Origin: Peribacillus frigoritolerans
GTDB lineage: Bacteria; Bacillota; Bacilli; Bacillales; DSM-1321
DNA length: 64,000 nt
Direction of reading: 5' to 3'
NCBI RefSeq assembly: GCF_001636405.1
Contig: NZ_KV440950.1
Location: 2,069,712 to 2,133,711 of the forward strand
Both the position numbers and the translations under genes were made by a program. Position 1 is the first letter of the stretch, and each line of letters opens with the position of its first letter. This document shows positions 29,747 to 40,768 of the stretch, in pieces. The notes below the pieces were generated by a model that was not told the DNA's origin, searched no databases, and worked only from the letters and a program-made list of their open reading frames with translations.

Positions 29747-30190
29747 ATGAGTCTTCTCGAGCGTTTAAATAATGATATGAAACAAGCGATGAAGAACAAG
29801 GAAAAGGACAAACTATCTGTTATTCGGATGCTGAAAGCTTCTATTCAAAACGAAGCCTTGAAGCAGAGACAAGATTTAACAGATGATGAAGAATTGACAG
29901 TGCTCTCTCGCGAATTAAAACAACGCAAAGACTCCCTCCAGGAGTTTGAAAACGCAGGTCGTTCAGATCTCGTGGATAAAGTCCGCACCGAACTAGTATA
30001 CGTAGAGGCATATATGCCTCAGCAACTTTCAGAAGAAGACATTTCTAAAATCGTTAACGAAACGATTTTAGAAGTCAATGCAACATCCAAAGCAGATATG
30101 GGCCGAGTTATGGGAGCTTTAATGCCTAAAGTTAAAGGTAAAGCGGATGGTTCTCTAGTTAACAAATTAGTACAACAACATCTATCTTAA
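29747..30190 (+). CDS. yqeY: GatB/YqeY domain-containing protein
   Basis: A 147-residue helical protein equivalent to the C-terminal tRNA-binding domain of GatB, standing alone. The family core includes [33 protein letters not shown] and [20 protein letters not shown]. It is thought to bind tRNA or help amidotransferase-type activities, but its role is not established. It directly follows rpsU and is followed by a terminator. Confidence 0.92.
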   Translation: MSLLERLNNDMKQAMKNKEKDKLSVIRMLKASIQNEALKQRQDLTDDEELTVLSRELKQRKDSLQEFENAGRSDLVDKVRTELVYVEAYMPQQLSEEDISKIVNETILEVNATSKADMGRVMGALMPKVKGKADGSLVNKLVQQHLS

Positions 30191-30215
30191 ACTCTAAACT
30201 TAAAACTCGAAACCT

Positions 30216-30243
30216 AACCGCAGGCAAATTGCCTGTGGTTTTT
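30216..30243 (+). terminator. terminator after yqeY
   Basis: AACCGCAGGC (30216-30225) pairs with GCCTGTGGTT (30231-30240), 10 bp including one G-T pair, followed by a short T run. Confidence 0.8.
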
Positions 30244-30326
30244 GTGTATTTCATGAATTTTATGCGTATATTATTGAAACGAAGCCCAAGATAATTGTGG
30301 CACTTTTAATTTTATTTGCTTTTTTT

Positions 30327-30352
30327 TGAAACCTTTTTCATATACATACGTA
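30327..30352 (+). promoter_or_regulatory. sigma-W-type promoter of yqeZ-floA
   Basis: TGAAAC (30327-30332), exactly 16 bases, CGTA (30349-30352): a perfect match to the B. subtilis sigma-W consensus. The yqeZ-yqfA-yqfB operon is a known sigma-W target there, so membrane and cell-wall stress control is expected. A leader of about 125 nt separates it from the yqeZ start. Confidence 0.9.
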
Positions 30353-30484
30353 ATAACTAAAGAACAGGGTAAAGGGTTGCTTCAATTGCTCCTTATTCGA
30401 ATTTTAGTTGCGGGCTGAATTTACTGGTGAGTTCCTGGATAATGGGACACTTACCGCGTTTAATACGGGAAAGGGGGCGTTCCG

Positions 30485-31810
30485 TTGAAAATTTGGCGTT
30501 ATTTATCTGTTCTCCTATTTGGATTGCTGTTCAGCATGTCTTCCTTTGGTGGAGCGGCGGTATCTGCAAACGAGAAGATCGTTTACCATGTACCCATTGA
30601 AGAAACGGTGGAAAAGGGACTCTCGGCCTTTTTGGAACGAGCACTGACCACTGCTGAAGCAGCAGATGCAGATCTTGTCGTTTTCGAGGTGAATACCCCT
30701 GGAGGTGCTGTGGATGCAGCGGGGGAAATTGCAAAGTTACTGGCGGATTCACCAATAAAGACAGTTGCCTATGTCAATAACAGGGCTTTATCTGCAGGGG
30801 CATACATTTCCTTAAGTGCGGATGAGATCTATATGGTTCCGAGTGCCACCATGGGATCTGCAGCTGTGATTGATTCAACAGGGAACGCTGCAAGTAAGAA
30901 AGCGCAATCTTATTGGTTGGCTGCCATGAAGACCGCTGCTGAACAAAATGGACGTGATCCCATATACGCCCAGGCGATGGCGGATGTTGACATCGATCTA
31001 CCCGAATATGGAGCGGAAAAAGGGAAGCTGCTGACATTTACAGCCGAACAGGCAAAAAAGGCTGGGTATAGCGAAGGCACCGTCTCTGGAAAAGCGGAGC
31101 TGTATAGTATACTTGGAGTTGAAGATGCTGATATTCGGTCAATCGAAGAAAGCTTTCCTGAGAAACTAGCCCGCTTTTTGACCAATCCGATCGTCGTTCC
31201 CATTTTATTAACGATAGCGGGAATCGGGATTGTGATGGAATTGTTTTCACCCGGTTTTGGAATTCCGGGCGTAATTGGAATCACCAGTCTTGTCTTATTC
31301 TTCTATGGTCATCTTGTCGCCGGTATCACCGGATACGAATCGTTAGCTATGTTCATCATTGGGGTCATTCTCGTACTAATTGAATTTTTTATCCCAGGGG
31401 GGATTATCGGGCTGCTCGGGTTTACAGCGGTAGTGGGGAGTCTATTCCTTGCGACAGGTGATCCGGTCCATATGACGATCTCCTTGCTAATTGCGGTCAC
31501 CGTATCCATTTTGGTATTCATCCTACTTGTAAAGGTGTTTGGAAAACAGATGAAATTTTTCAGGAAAATGATATTAACCGATGCAACAAAAACGGAACAA
31601 GGATATGTCAGTAATCCGAATCGTTTGGATTTATTAGGTGCAGAAGGGAAGGCCCTAACAGATTTGAGGCCTTCAGGAACAGCCTTGGTCAAAGAAGAAA
31701 GAGTGGATGTCGTGACCGAAGGAAGCTTTATTTCCAAAGGTTCGGCAATCATTATCGTTAAAGTTGAAGGATCAAGGGTAGTCGTCCGGGAAATTCCGGA
31801 TTCAAATTAA
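30485..31810 (+). CDS. yqeZ: membrane-bound NfeD family serine protease YqeZ
   Basis: A 441-residue NfeD protein. It has a signal peptide or anchor (about 5-27), a ClpP-like serine protease domain with NTPGG and NNRALSAGAYISLSAD (the serine in LSAG is the likely nucleophile), four to five transmembrane segments (about 235-350), and a C-terminal soluble OB-fold NfeD domain ending IIIVKVEG. The start is TTG at 30485 after AAAGGGGG. It is encoded with the flotillin FloA, its usual partner, under a sigma-W-type promoter. Confidence 0.92.
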   Translation: MKIWRYLSVLLFGLLFSMSSFGGAAVSANEKIVYHVPIEETVEKGLSAFLERALTTAEAADADLVVFEVNTPGGAVDAAGEIAKLLADSPIKTVAYVNNRALSAGAYISLSADEIYMVPSATMGSAAVIDSTGNAASKKAQSYWLAAMKTAAEQNGRDPIYAQAMADVDIDLPEYGAEKGKLLTFTAEQAKKAGYSEGTVSGKAELYSILGVEDADIRSIEESFPEKLARFLTNPIVVPILLTIAGIGIVMELFSPGFGIPGVIGITSLVLFFYGHLVAGITGYESLAMFIIGVILVLIEFFIPGGIIGLLGFTAVVGSLFLATGDPVHMTISLLIAVTVSILVFILLVKVFGKQMKFFRKMILTDATKTEQGYVSNPNRLDLLGAEGKALTDLRPSGTALVKEERVDVVTEGSFISKGSAIIIVKVEGSRVVVREIPDSN

Positions 31811-31842
31811 AATTAAAGGATACAGGAAGGATGAATCATTAA

Positions 31843-32850
31843 GTGATAACTTCAGGAACGGTATTTATTGTACTGGCAGTGATTGCTGCTATCATCGTAT
31901 TGGCAGTGTTTTTCACATTCGTACCAGTCATGCTTTGGATTTCCGCTTTAGCGGCAGGAGTCAAAATCAGTATTTTTACATTAGTTGGGATGAGGCTTCG
32001 CCGTGTTATACCAAGCAGGGTCGTCAATCCCCTTATCAAGGCCCATAAGGCTGGAATCAATGTTTCGACTAATCAATTGGAGAGCCATTACCTTGCAGGC
32101 GGTAATGTCGATCGAGTGGTGAATGCATTAATTGCTGCAGAACGCGCCAATATCACGTTACCTTTCGAACGGGGTGCAGCCATTGACCTTGCCGGTCGTG
32201 ATGTACTGCAAGCCGTTCAAATGAGCGTTAACCCGAAAGTGATCGAAACTCCATTCATCTCAGGTGTGGCGATGAATGGTATTGAAGTGAAAGCGAAGGC
32301 AAGGATCACGGTCCGGGCCAATATTGAACGCCTGGTCGGTGGTGCCGGTGAAGAGACGATCATTGCCCGTGTAGGGGAAGGGATCGTATCGACGATCGGT
32401 GCTTCGCAAATGCATACGGATGTACTGGAACATCCCGATTTGATTTCAAGAACGGTTTTATCGAAAGGGTTGGATTCAGGGACGGCATTCGAAATTCTTT
32501 CCATTGATATTGCTGAAGTGGATATCGGTAAAAATATCGGGGCCATATTACAGACGGACCAAGCCGAAGCCGATAAGAAAATAGCCCAGGCAAAGGCCGA
32601 AGAACGACGTGCGATGGCTGTTGCACTTGAACAGGAAATGGTTGCCCGTGTTCAGGAAATGAGAGCGAAGGTTGTTCAATCCGAAGCGGAAGTTCCGCTG
32701 GCCATGGCCGATGCACTGAAAAGCGGAAACCTTGGAGTGATGGATTATATGAATATCCAAAATATCACGGCCGATACGGATATGCGCGGTTCCATCAGTA
32801 AAATATCCGAAAATCCAAAAGATAACAACAATAACCATAATAATAATTAG
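31843..32850 (+). CDS. floA: flotillin-like protein FloA
   Basis: A membrane scaffold of functional membrane microdomains. The 335-residue protein has an N-terminal membrane-embedded segment (about 5-45), a PHB/SPFH-type domain and a C-terminal helical region rich in Glu-Ala ([19 protein letters not shown]). It is very close to B. subtilis YqfA. The start is GTG at 31843; the site AGGAAGG is 12 bases upstream, and an ATG at 31831 runs into a stop after three codons. It lies 32 bp after yqeZ. Confidence 0.94.
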   Translation: MITSGTVFIVLAVIAAIIVLAVFFTFVPVMLWISALAAGVKISIFTLVGMRLRRVIPSRVVNPLIKAHKAGINVSTNQLESHYLAGGNVDRVVNALIAAERANITLPFERGAAIDLAGRDVLQAVQMSVNPKVIETPFISGVAMNGIEVKAKARITVRANIERLVGGAGEETIIARVGEGIVSTIGASQMHTDVLEHPDLISRTVLSKGLDSGTAFEILSIDIAEVDIGKNIGAILQTDQAEADKKIAQAKAEERRAMAVALEQEMVARVQEMRAKVVQSEAEVPLAMADALKSGNLGVMDYMNIQNITADTDMRGSISKISENPKDNNNNHNNN

Positions 32851-32872
32851 GTCAGGGAAGGAAGGTCTTTAA

Positions 32873-33367
32873 ATGGGAGATTTTATTGATTTCTTTCTCA
32901 AGAACCCATTCCTTATCATTGTCTTGATCGGTATTTTAACGTCCATGTTAGGAAAGAAAAAACAGCCTCAAGATCCTAACACCCCTCCGAAAAAGAAATG
33001 GCAGGAGGTCATGCAGGAGCTTCAAGGTGAAATGCAGCAAGGGAAACAGCAGCAAATGCCTGCACCTGCTCCCGTAAGGAAAGTCGAACAGCAGGCAGCA
33101 CAGGCTGCAGAAGTGATCGATGAGACGACGAACGAAGCGAACAAAAGGATTGCGGAGCTTAGACGGCTACAGCAGAAGTACGATCAAGAGCGTTTGTATC
33201 AAAAAGCGAAGGCAGATCAACTTACATCTACGATTTCTGATAATAACAGTCCGGTCTATCGCAAAGGACCGTCTTTTGGCAAAAAGCAGCTGATTGATGG
33301 CATCATCATGTCAGAAGTGCTGGGGCCGCCAAGGGCGAAGAGAAGTCTTCAGAGGTCCAGAAGGTGA
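32873..33367 (+). CDS. membrane-anchored hypothetical protein downstream of floA
   Basis: A 164-residue protein I do not recognise by sequence. It has one N-terminal transmembrane segment (about 7-26, PFLIIVLIGILTSMLG), then a proline/glutamine-rich linker, a charged helical region likely to form a coiled coil (about 80-125), and a basic C-terminus. The ATG follows AGGAAGGAAGG, 22 bp after floA, so it is the third gene of the sigma-W-type unit. Position suggests a partner of FloA/YqeZ, which is inference. B. subtilis has yqfB at this place, but I cannot confirm homology. Confidence 0.75.
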   Translation: MGDFIDFFLKNPFLIIVLIGILTSMLGKKKQPQDPNTPPKKKWQEVMQELQGEMQQGKQQQMPAPAPVRKVEQQAAQAAEVIDETTNEANKRIAELRRLQQKYDQERLYQKAKADQLTSTISDNNSPVYRKGPSFGKKQLIDGIIMSEVLGPPRAKRSLQRSRR

Positions 33368-33447
33368 TTCGGAGCCCCGGGCTTTTTTTAGACCGTCATT
33401 AAATGAGCATGAAAAAATAGACTTTCATTCACTTATAATTTTGTGCT

Positions 33448-33495
33448 AGAACCCTCTTTCATTTCATACATTGAGATGAAAGGGGGTTCTTTTTT
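33448..33495 (+). promoter_or_regulatory. terminator-shaped hairpin covering the yqfC ribosome binding site, with sigma-E-like -10 in its loop
   Basis: AGAACCCTCTTTCAT (33448-33462) pairs over 15 bp with ATGAAAGGGGGTTCT (33476-33490) with one G-U pair and a 13-nt loop, followed by T to 33495; the yqfC ATG starts at 33496. The 3' arm contains the AAAGGGGG ribosome binding site. CATACATT (33465-33472), matching the sigma-E -10 consensus, is in the loop. The -35 region is a poor match. Confidence 0.7.
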
Positions 33496-33780
33496 ATGGC
33501 ACGCAATTGGGGAAAAAAAGTGAAACAGCTTATGACCAAAACAATGGACCTTCCGCAAGATGTCATGATGGACCTGCCGCGAATTACAATGATTGGACAA
33601 TTACATATTTATATTGAAAACCATCGTGGCTTATTGGCTTTTACAGACAGCGAAGTACGATTGATGCTGAAAAATGGGCAGCTGCTGATAAAGGGAAATG
33701 CCTTTGTCATAAAGACGATTTTGCCGGAAGAAATCATGCTCGAAGGCAAAATTGACAAGGTTTATTTTATCAATGAATGA
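33496..33780 (+). CDS. yqfC: sporulation protein YqfC (YabP/YqfC family)
   Basis: A 94-residue protein of the YabP family with the typical core (LPRITMIGQLHIYIENHRGLL split by the family loop, then LLIKGNAFVI). YqfC and YqfD are sigma-E-dependent mother-cell proteins in B. subtilis. The SD AAAGGGGG lies inside a strong hairpin that abuts the ATG, so expression probably depends on a transcript starting within that hairpin. yqfD follows after 15 bp. Confidence 0.88.
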   Translation: MARNWGKKVKQLMTKTMDLPQDVMMDLPRITMIGQLHIYIENHRGLLAFTDSEVRLMLKNGQLLIKGNAFVIKTILPEEIMLEGKIDKVYFINE

Positions 33781-33795
33781 TCCCGGGAGGTCTCC

Positions 33796-34983
33796 ATGAA
33801 AAACCAATGGACAAACTATTATACAGGCTATGTAAAGGTGAAGGCTTATGGAAAAGGTGCAGAACGGTTAATTAATATGCTGACGAGAAGGGGGCTTCAT
33901 ATCTGGGATGTGAAGCGTGTCGGAAGTGAAGCCCTGATTTTCCATATGGATATCAGGGATATCCCCAAACTCCGTCAGGTCATGCGTAAGAGTGATTGTA
34001 AAGTAAAGTTCATGCAGGGAAAGGGTTTCCCTTTCCTGATGAAGAGAGTCATGAAAAACAGCGGGTTTTTAGCGGGGATGATCGCTTTCCTGCTATGTAT
34101 ATTTGTACTTTCCAATATGGTATGGGGCATCGAGGTTCGAGATGCCAAACCGGCAACCGAGCATGCCATCCGGAAAGAATTGGACAAGATGGGCGTGAAG
34201 ATCGGTAAAGTGCAATTCTTTGTTGATGATGTGGATACGATTCAGCGTAAGCTGTCGGACCGGATCGGTGCATTGACATGGGTGGGGGTCGAGCTAAAGG
34301 GAACGACATATCATTTTCGGGTTGTGGAAAAACGGCAGCCTAAAGAGGTCGAGAAAACATCTCCACAGAATTTGGTAGCATCAAAAAAAGCGATCATCGC
34401 TGATATGTTCGTTGAAAAAGGACAATCTATTGTTAATGTGAATGATTATGTAGGAAAAGGACAACTTCTTGTTTCAGGATTGATTGGTAAAGAGGATAAA
34501 CAGGAAATTGTATCCGCAAAGGGAGTAATAAAAGGGAAAACGTGGTATAAAGCGAAAGTGGAAGTTCCGTTAAAAACCAAGTTTTCCGTTTTTAACGGAG
34601 ATGAAACGAGCAAGCACTTTTTGAAAATGGGGGGCTTTTCCCTCCCGGTATGGGGCTTCAAGGATCCGGGATATGAAAAACAGGAAAAGGAAACGACAGT
34701 GAGGCCTTTTCACTTTCTTCAATGGGAAATGCCGATTTCTTATAAACAAGTGACCTTAAGGAGCAAGGAAGATATTGTACGAAGCTATACGGAGAAAGAA
34801 GCGGTGGAGGAAGGCCGGAAAATGGCTAAAGCGGAATTAAAAAAACATTTAGACGAGGAAGATGAAATCGTCGAAGAAAAAATTTTGCACGAAAGCATGG
34901 AGAATGGTAAAGTTAAATTGTCTATACATTACCAAGTTATTGAAGATATAGCGATTGGACAGCCAATCATTCAAGGAGACTAA
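33796..34983 (+). CDS. yqfD: sporulation protein YqfD
   Basis: A 395-residue protein homologous to YqfD, required for normal sporulation in B. subtilis. It has a cytoplasmic N-terminal part (1-90), one transmembrane segment (about 93-112) and a large exterior domain with IYVGKGQLLVSG-like segments (VGKGQLLVSGLIG). The ATG follows GGGAGG. It is cotranscribed with yqfC, and phoH begins 3 bp after its stop. Confidence 0.92.
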   Translation: MKNQWTNYYTGYVKVKAYGKGAERLINMLTRRGLHIWDVKRVGSEALIFHMDIRDIPKLRQVMRKSDCKVKFMQGKGFPFLMKRVMKNSGFLAGMIAFLLCIFVLSNMVWGIEVRDAKPATEHAIRKELDKMGVKIGKVQFFVDDVDTIQRKLSDRIGALTWVGVELKGTTYHFRVVEKRQPKEVEKTSPQNLVASKKAIIADMFVEKGQSIVNVNDYVGKGQLLVSGLIGKEDKQEIVSAKGVIKGKTWYKAKVEVPLKTKFSVFNGDETSKHFLKMGGFSLPVWGFKDPGYEKQEKETTVRPFHFLQWEMPISYKQVTLRSKEDIVRSYTEKEAVEEGRKMAKAELKKHLDEEDEIVEEKILHESMENGKVKLSIHYQVIEDIAIGQPIIQGD

Positions 34984-34986
34984 CGA

Positions 34987-35949
34987 ATGGCAGATGATGT
35001 GAAAGTAATTAAGCTCGAAATCGAATCACCCAATGAAGCGGTCGCGTTATTGGGCAATGGAGATTCAAATGTAAAAGTGCTCGAAGAGGAACTTGGCATT
35101 TCCGTCATAACCCGAGGTGAAGCGGTGAGTGTTGCCGGGGATATCGAGCGGGTAACGATGGGGGAGGAAATCCTCAAGGCATTATTGACTGTAGTCAGAA
35201 AAGGAATTGCAATCAGTTCCAGAGATGTGCTTTATGCAATTGAATTGGCAAGAAAAGGCACATTGGAGTATTTCGGTGAATTATATGATGAGGAAATCGC
35301 TAAAACGGCTAAGGGGAAATCCATTAAAGTCAAAACAATCGGGCAGAGATACTATATCCAGGCAATAAAGAAACAGGATCTTGTGTTTGGAATTGGGCCT
35401 GCCGGAACCGGGAAGACCTATCTTGCTGTAGTGATGGCCATCAATGCTTTGAAAAATGGACATGTTAAACGGATCATCCTGACACGGCCTGCCGTCGAAG
35501 CGGGGGAGAGCCTAGGTTTCCTGCCTGGTGATCTGAAGGAAAAGGTAGATCCTTATCTAAGGCCGCTGTATGACGCTCTCCATGACCTCCTGGGGATGGA
35601 ACAGACGCAAAGGATGATAGAGCGCGGAACGATCGAAATAGCTCCCCTGGCTTATATGAGGGGGCGTACGCTTGAAGATGCCTTTGTCATATTGGATGAA
35701 GCCCAGAATACGACGGAAGCCCAAATGAAGATGTTCTTGACCAGGCTTGGTTTCGGATCGAAAATGGTCATTACGGGAGACCGGACCCAGATTGACCTTC
35801 CTAAAGGCATGAAGTCAGGTCTTGTCCGGGTAGAAGAGATATTGAAGAATGTTAAAGGCCTTTCCTTTGTTTATTTTGAACAAAGTGATGTAGTAAGGCA
35901 TCCGCTTGTCGCTAAAATCATTACTGCTTACGAGCAGGCGAAGTCATAA
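34987..35949 (+). CDS. phoH: PhoH family protein (ATPase)
   Basis: A 320-residue PhoH-type P-loop ATPase, with an N-terminal KH-like/PhoH-specific segment, Walker A GPAGTGKTYLA and Walker B FVILDEAQNTT. Ribonuclease or RNA helicase roles, often linked with YbeY, are suggested for the family but not proven here. The ATG is preceded by AAGGAG at the end of yqfD. A terminator follows, and the next genes include ybeY. Confidence 0.93.
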   Translation: MADDVKVIKLEIESPNEAVALLGNGDSNVKVLEEELGISVITRGEAVSVAGDIERVTMGEEILKALLTVVRKGIAISSRDVLYAIELARKGTLEYFGELYDEEIAKTAKGKSIKVKTIGQRYYIQAIKKQDLVFGIGPAGTGKTYLAVVMAINALKNGHVKRIILTRPAVEAGESLGFLPGDLKEKVDPYLRPLYDALHDLLGMEQTQRMIERGTIEIAPLAYMRGRTLEDAFVILDEAQNTTEAQMKMFLTRLGFGSKMVITGDRTQIDLPKGMKSGLVRVEEILKNVKGLSFVYFEQSDVVRHPLVAKIITAYEQAKS

Positions 35950-35951
35950 GA

Positions 35952-35984
35952 AAAAATCCGCCATTTCAATCGGCGGATTTTTCG
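35952..35984 (+). terminator. terminator after phoH
   Basis: AAAAATCCGCC (35952-35962) pairs with GGCGGATTTTT (35972-35982): a strong 11-bp stem and T run. Confidence 0.9.
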
Positions 35985-36138
35985 TGATGTGTCTAAATGA
36001 CGAACTTTATGGTGAAAAAGTGGATATGAAATGACAGAACCTTTACATTTATCAATACGAAGGTGAAAATTCAAATGAAAACTGTTATGATTTTACATAT
36101 CTAGAATAATAAACATCATTTTTTTAGGAGGACCTTCC

Positions 36139-38304
36139 TTGAATCGTATCCAGAAATTTTTCACTCAAATAAAAGGGCTGTTGGTCCATCGTTTTTTTCA
36201 AGTGCTTTTGTTCATCATGCTTGGTTTGTTTGCGTATGGTTTAATGTTCTCCAATGTGAAGCCGGAAAGGGTTCAGGTAGAGCTTTTTAAGCCTGCGGAA
36301 CAAACGATCCGATCAACCAAGACTGTGGAAGATACCTATAAGACGGAACAGGAAAAAGAAGAGATTTCAAAACAGGTGGCGGATGTTTATTCTTTAAAAA
36401 AAGAATATGCCAAAAATAAAGTCGATCTGATTTCATCCATTTTCGATTCAGCGATTGAGGTGAATAAAGAAACGGACCCCGATGAAGATCATAAAGAAGA
36501 TGAGGATAAAAAAGAGACCGTAAAGACGGATGCTCAAAAAGTTTCGATATTAAAAGAAAAATTGACTGATGAAGTGAATAAAAATATCGAGGAATCCGTT
36601 TTCCTTGCATTAGTGCAGGCGGATGAAGATGAGTTGAAAATAGCGAAGGATTCGACCATTACGGCAGTGAATAATGTGATGAGCTCCCGAATCGCTGCAA
36701 GTGACGTCGAAAATGCCAAGAAAAAGGTTGTAGAGGAATTGGGTTATATGAGCATTAGTGGCGATATGAAAAAAGCCTCCACTTCCCTTGCGCGTACGGC
36801 AATCATTCAGAATGTATTTTTCGATAAGGACAAAACCGAGGAACAGCGAAGGAAAGCGGTTGAAAGCGTGGAGCCGATCAGAATCCTTCAAGGTCAGATC
36901 ATCGTTGAAGAAAATCAGTTAGTGGACAGGGATGTATATAGGCAGCTTGAACTGGCAGGCTTCTTAAGTACGGAGTCCACCATTTACCCGTATATCGGCC
37001 TGCTGTTATTCATATTCCTGACTTTTGCCGCTTTTTATTATTATTTCTACTATTCCGTTTCCAAAAAGGATAACAAGTACAATCAGTTATTGATCTTCAG
37101 TCTTGTCTTTATCCTTTCAATGGCTACCATGAAAACGGTCAGCATTCTGGCAGACCTGAAAAACTCGAACTTGGAATACATTTTTCCGGGTGCCATGGCG
37201 GCGATGCTCATCAAGATATTATTGAATGATAGGTTAGCGGTAGCAATGATCATATTATTAGGTTCGTATGGTACGATTATATTTAATGGTGATACACCTG
37301 GAAATCTGGATTTCTCGATGGGGCTTTATATCATTTTCGGGGGATTGACGGCAATCATCATCCTATCCAGGCCCAATTTCAAATCAAAGGTGCTGGTAGC
37401 GGGGCTGCTGTTGTCTTTAATCAATATGGCATTTGTTTTTTCGCTCATCTTTATTATGGACAGCCATTATACTAGAATGGAGTACTTGTATTATGCTTCT
37501 GCTGCCATAGGTTCTGGAGTGGGTGCAGCCGTTTTGACAATGGGCCTGTTACCGTTTTTCGAGGCTGGTTTCGGGATTTTATCATCGATTAAGCTTATTG
37601 AGCTCGCGAATCCCAATCATCCGTTATTGCGGAAGATCTTGATTGAGGCGCCGGGGACATATCATCATAGTGTAATGGTCGCCAATTTGGCGGAATCGGC
37701 TTGTGAAGCCATCGGCTCGAATGGCTTGCTGGCAAGGGTCGGCAGTTATTATCATGATATCGGTAAAACGAAGCGGCCGCACTTCTTCATCGAAAATCAG
37801 ATGAGTGAAGAGAACCCGCATGATCGGCTGCAGCCGGAAACGAGCAGGGATATCATAATTTCCCATGCCGTAGATGGCGGGGAGATGCTGCGCAGTCACA
37901 AATTCCCGAAAGAGATTGTGGATATTGCAGAGCAGCATCATGGGACCACATTATTGAAATTTTTCTACCATAAGGCAAAAAAACAGGATGAGGCCACACT
38001 CGAGGCGGCCTATCGATATCCCGGGCCGAGGGCGTTAATGAAGGAAGTGGCCGTCATCGGCATAGCCGATAGTGTGGAGGCTGCAGTGAGATCGATGAAG
38101 CACCCAACTCCGGAGAAGATTGAAGAGCTGGTAAGTTTCATCATTCAGGACAGGATTTCTGATGGACAATTTGATGAATGTGACATTACTATGAGAGAAT
38201 TAAGTATCGTGAAGCATTCCTTATGTGAATCGCTGAATGGTATCTTCCACTCCAGGATTGAATATCCGGAGCCGGATAAATTAGGACAGAAGGTGAAAGA
38301 ATGA
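36139..38304 (+). CDS. pgpH: cyclic-di-AMP phosphodiesterase PgpH (7TM-HD)
   Basis: Hydrolyses c-di-AMP to pApA. The 721-residue protein has an N-terminal transmembrane helix (about 15-36), a large extracellular domain rich in charged residues (to about 280), seven transmembrane segments (about 284-490) and a cytoplasmic HD domain with [11 protein letters not shown] and the H539-D540 doublet in YYHDIGK. The start is TTG at 36139 after AGGAGG. The stop overlaps ybeY as ATGA. It corresponds to B. subtilis YqfF. Confidence 0.95.
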   Translation: MNRIQKFFTQIKGLLVHRFFQVLLFIMLGLFAYGLMFSNVKPERVQVELFKPAEQTIRSTKTVEDTYKTEQEKEEISKQVADVYSLKKEYAKNKVDLISSIFDSAIEVNKETDPDEDHKEDEDKKETVKTDAQKVSILKEKLTDEVNKNIEESVFLALVQADEDELKIAKDSTITAVNNVMSSRIAASDVENAKKKVVEELGYMSISGDMKKASTSLARTAIIQNVFFDKDKTEEQRRKAVESVEPIRILQGQIIVEENQLVDRDVYRQLELAGFLSTESTIYPYIGLLLFIFLTFAAFYYYFYYSVSKKDNKYNQLLIFSLVFILSMATMKTVSILADLKNSNLEYIFPGAMAAMLIKILLNDRLAVAMIILLGSYGTIIFNGDTPGNLDFSMGLYIIFGGLTAIIILSRPNFKSKVLVAGLLLSLINMAFVFSLIFIMDSHYTRMEYLYYASAAIGSGVGAAVLTMGLLPFFEAGFGILSSIKLIELANPNHPLLRKILIEAPGTYHHSVMVANLAESACEAIGSNGLLARVGSYYHDIGKTKRPHFFIENQMSEENPHDRLQPETSRDIIISHAVDGGEMLRSHKFPKEIVDIAEQHHGTTLLKFFYHKAKKQDEATLEAAYRYPGPRALMKEVAVIGIADSVEAAVRSMKHPTPEKIEELVSFIIQDRISDGQFDECDITMRELSIVKHSLCESLNGIFHSRIEYPEPDKLGQKVKE

Positions 38305-38777
38305 TTTTAGCTATCGATTTAATGGATGAAACGAATGAAGTAACGGAGGAAGCTCAGCAGCTTGTTGAAAGCATTCTTCAATTTGCGGCAAGAAAAGAAA
38401 ACATTGAAAAAGACACCGAGCTGTCTGTTACATTTGTAGACAATGATAGGATTCGGGAAATCAATAAAGAATATCGTCATAAAGATTCAGCTACAGATGT
38501 CATTTCTTTTGCGCTTGAAGAAATGGGAGAAGATGAGGTGGAAATTGTCGGAGCGGAAATGCCCCGCATGTTAGGAGATATCATCATTTCCATTGAACGC
38601 ACGAAAGAACAAGCTAAAGAATATGGTCATTCATTTGACCGGGAACTTGGATTTTTAGCACTGCATGGTTTTCTTCATTTATTGGGATTCGACCACATGA
38701 ATGAAGAAGATGAAAAAGTGATGTTCACAAAACAAAAGGAGATCTTGGAAGAATATGGACTTTCAAGAGAAGGATAA
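38301..38777 (+). CDS. ybeY: rRNA maturation endoribonuclease YbeY
   Basis: A 158-residue metalloprotein needed for 16S rRNA 3'-end processing and ribosome quality control. The zinc motif is H122-x3-H126-x5-H132 in [11 protein letters not shown], and the substrate-side motif is SFVD-like (TFVDNDRI) followed by DVISF. The ATG overlaps the pgpH stop; the 3' end overlaps dgkA by 23 bp. Confidence 0.96.
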   Translation: MILAIDLMDETNEVTEEAQQLVESILQFAARKENIEKDTELSVTFVDNDRIREINKEYRHKDSATDVISFALEEMGEDEVEIVGAEMPRMLGDIIISIERTKEQAKEYGHSFDRELGFLALHGFLHLLGFDHMNEEDEKVMFTKQKEILEEYGLSREG

Positions 38778-39132
38778 AAAAAAGTATCCTTTATTAAAAA
38801 GTTTCTCTTTCGCCTGTCAGGGAATTTTGGAGGCTGTTCGGACTGAACGCAATATCAAGATTCATTTCGCGTTAACGGCAATCGTCGTATTCTTTGGTTG
38901 GCACTTCTCATTGAATGGGATGGAGTGGCTTTTCATTTTGGCGGCCATAGCCGGTACGATTACGTTGGAGCTCGTTAATTCCGCGATTGAAAGGGTAGTG
39001 GACCTGGTAACGGACCAAATCCATCCGCTTGCCAAGCAGGCAAAAGATATTGCAGCCGGAGCTGTATTCATATATGCTATATTTTCTATAATAGTTGGAT
39101 TGATTATCTTTTTGCCTAAGGTTGGCCTGTAG
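38755..39132 (+). CDS. dgkA: undecaprenol kinase (DgkA family)
   Basis: A 125-residue integral membrane kinase with an N-terminal amphipathic stretch, three transmembrane helices and the signature [13 protein letters not shown]. In Gram-positives the DgkA homologue phosphorylates undecaprenol rather than diacylglycerol. The ATG lies inside ybeY after GGAGATCTTGGAAGA. It is the third of a tightly packed run pgpH-ybeY-dgkA-cdd-era. Confidence 0.93.
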   Translation: MDFQEKDKKKYPLLKSFSFACQGILEAVRTERNIKIHFALTAIVVFFGWHFSLNGMEWLFILAAIAGTITLELVNSAIERVVDLVTDQIHPLAKQAKDIAAGAVFIYAIFSIIVGLIIFLPKVGL

Positions 39133-40492
<1,360 letters not shown>

Positions 40493-40591
40493 TTAACAAA
40501 ATTTACGCATCATGAAAGTTAGGAAAACGGTCAAGCTAATCATATGGTCGGATATTCATATTGCTAGTTAAAAATGAAAGGTGGGCTTTAT

Positions 40592-40735
40592 ATGTTGGAT
40601 TTTACCTGGGAATTATTCACTGAAACAGGTAATGTGGACACCTATTTGCTGTTTAAGGAGATAGAAGTCGAAAGACAGGAAAGACACTTGGGATTGAATG
40701 ATGAGCTAGCAGAAATTGATTTTCCTGTTTCATAG
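40592..40735 (+). CDS. yqzL: YqzL family small protein
   Basis: A 47-residue protein starting MLDFTWELFTETGNVDTYLLFK and ending in an acidic tail, matching YqzL, which lies between era and recO in Bacillus. No function is known. The ATG follows GAAAGGTGGG. It is too short for most gene finders, but sequence and position agree. Confidence 0.85.
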   Translation: MLDFTWELFTETGNVDTYLLFKEIEVERQERHLGLNDELAEIDFPVS

Positions 40736-40768
40736 GTTAGCCTTGGCGAGCATGGGTGGTGTCTTGGT

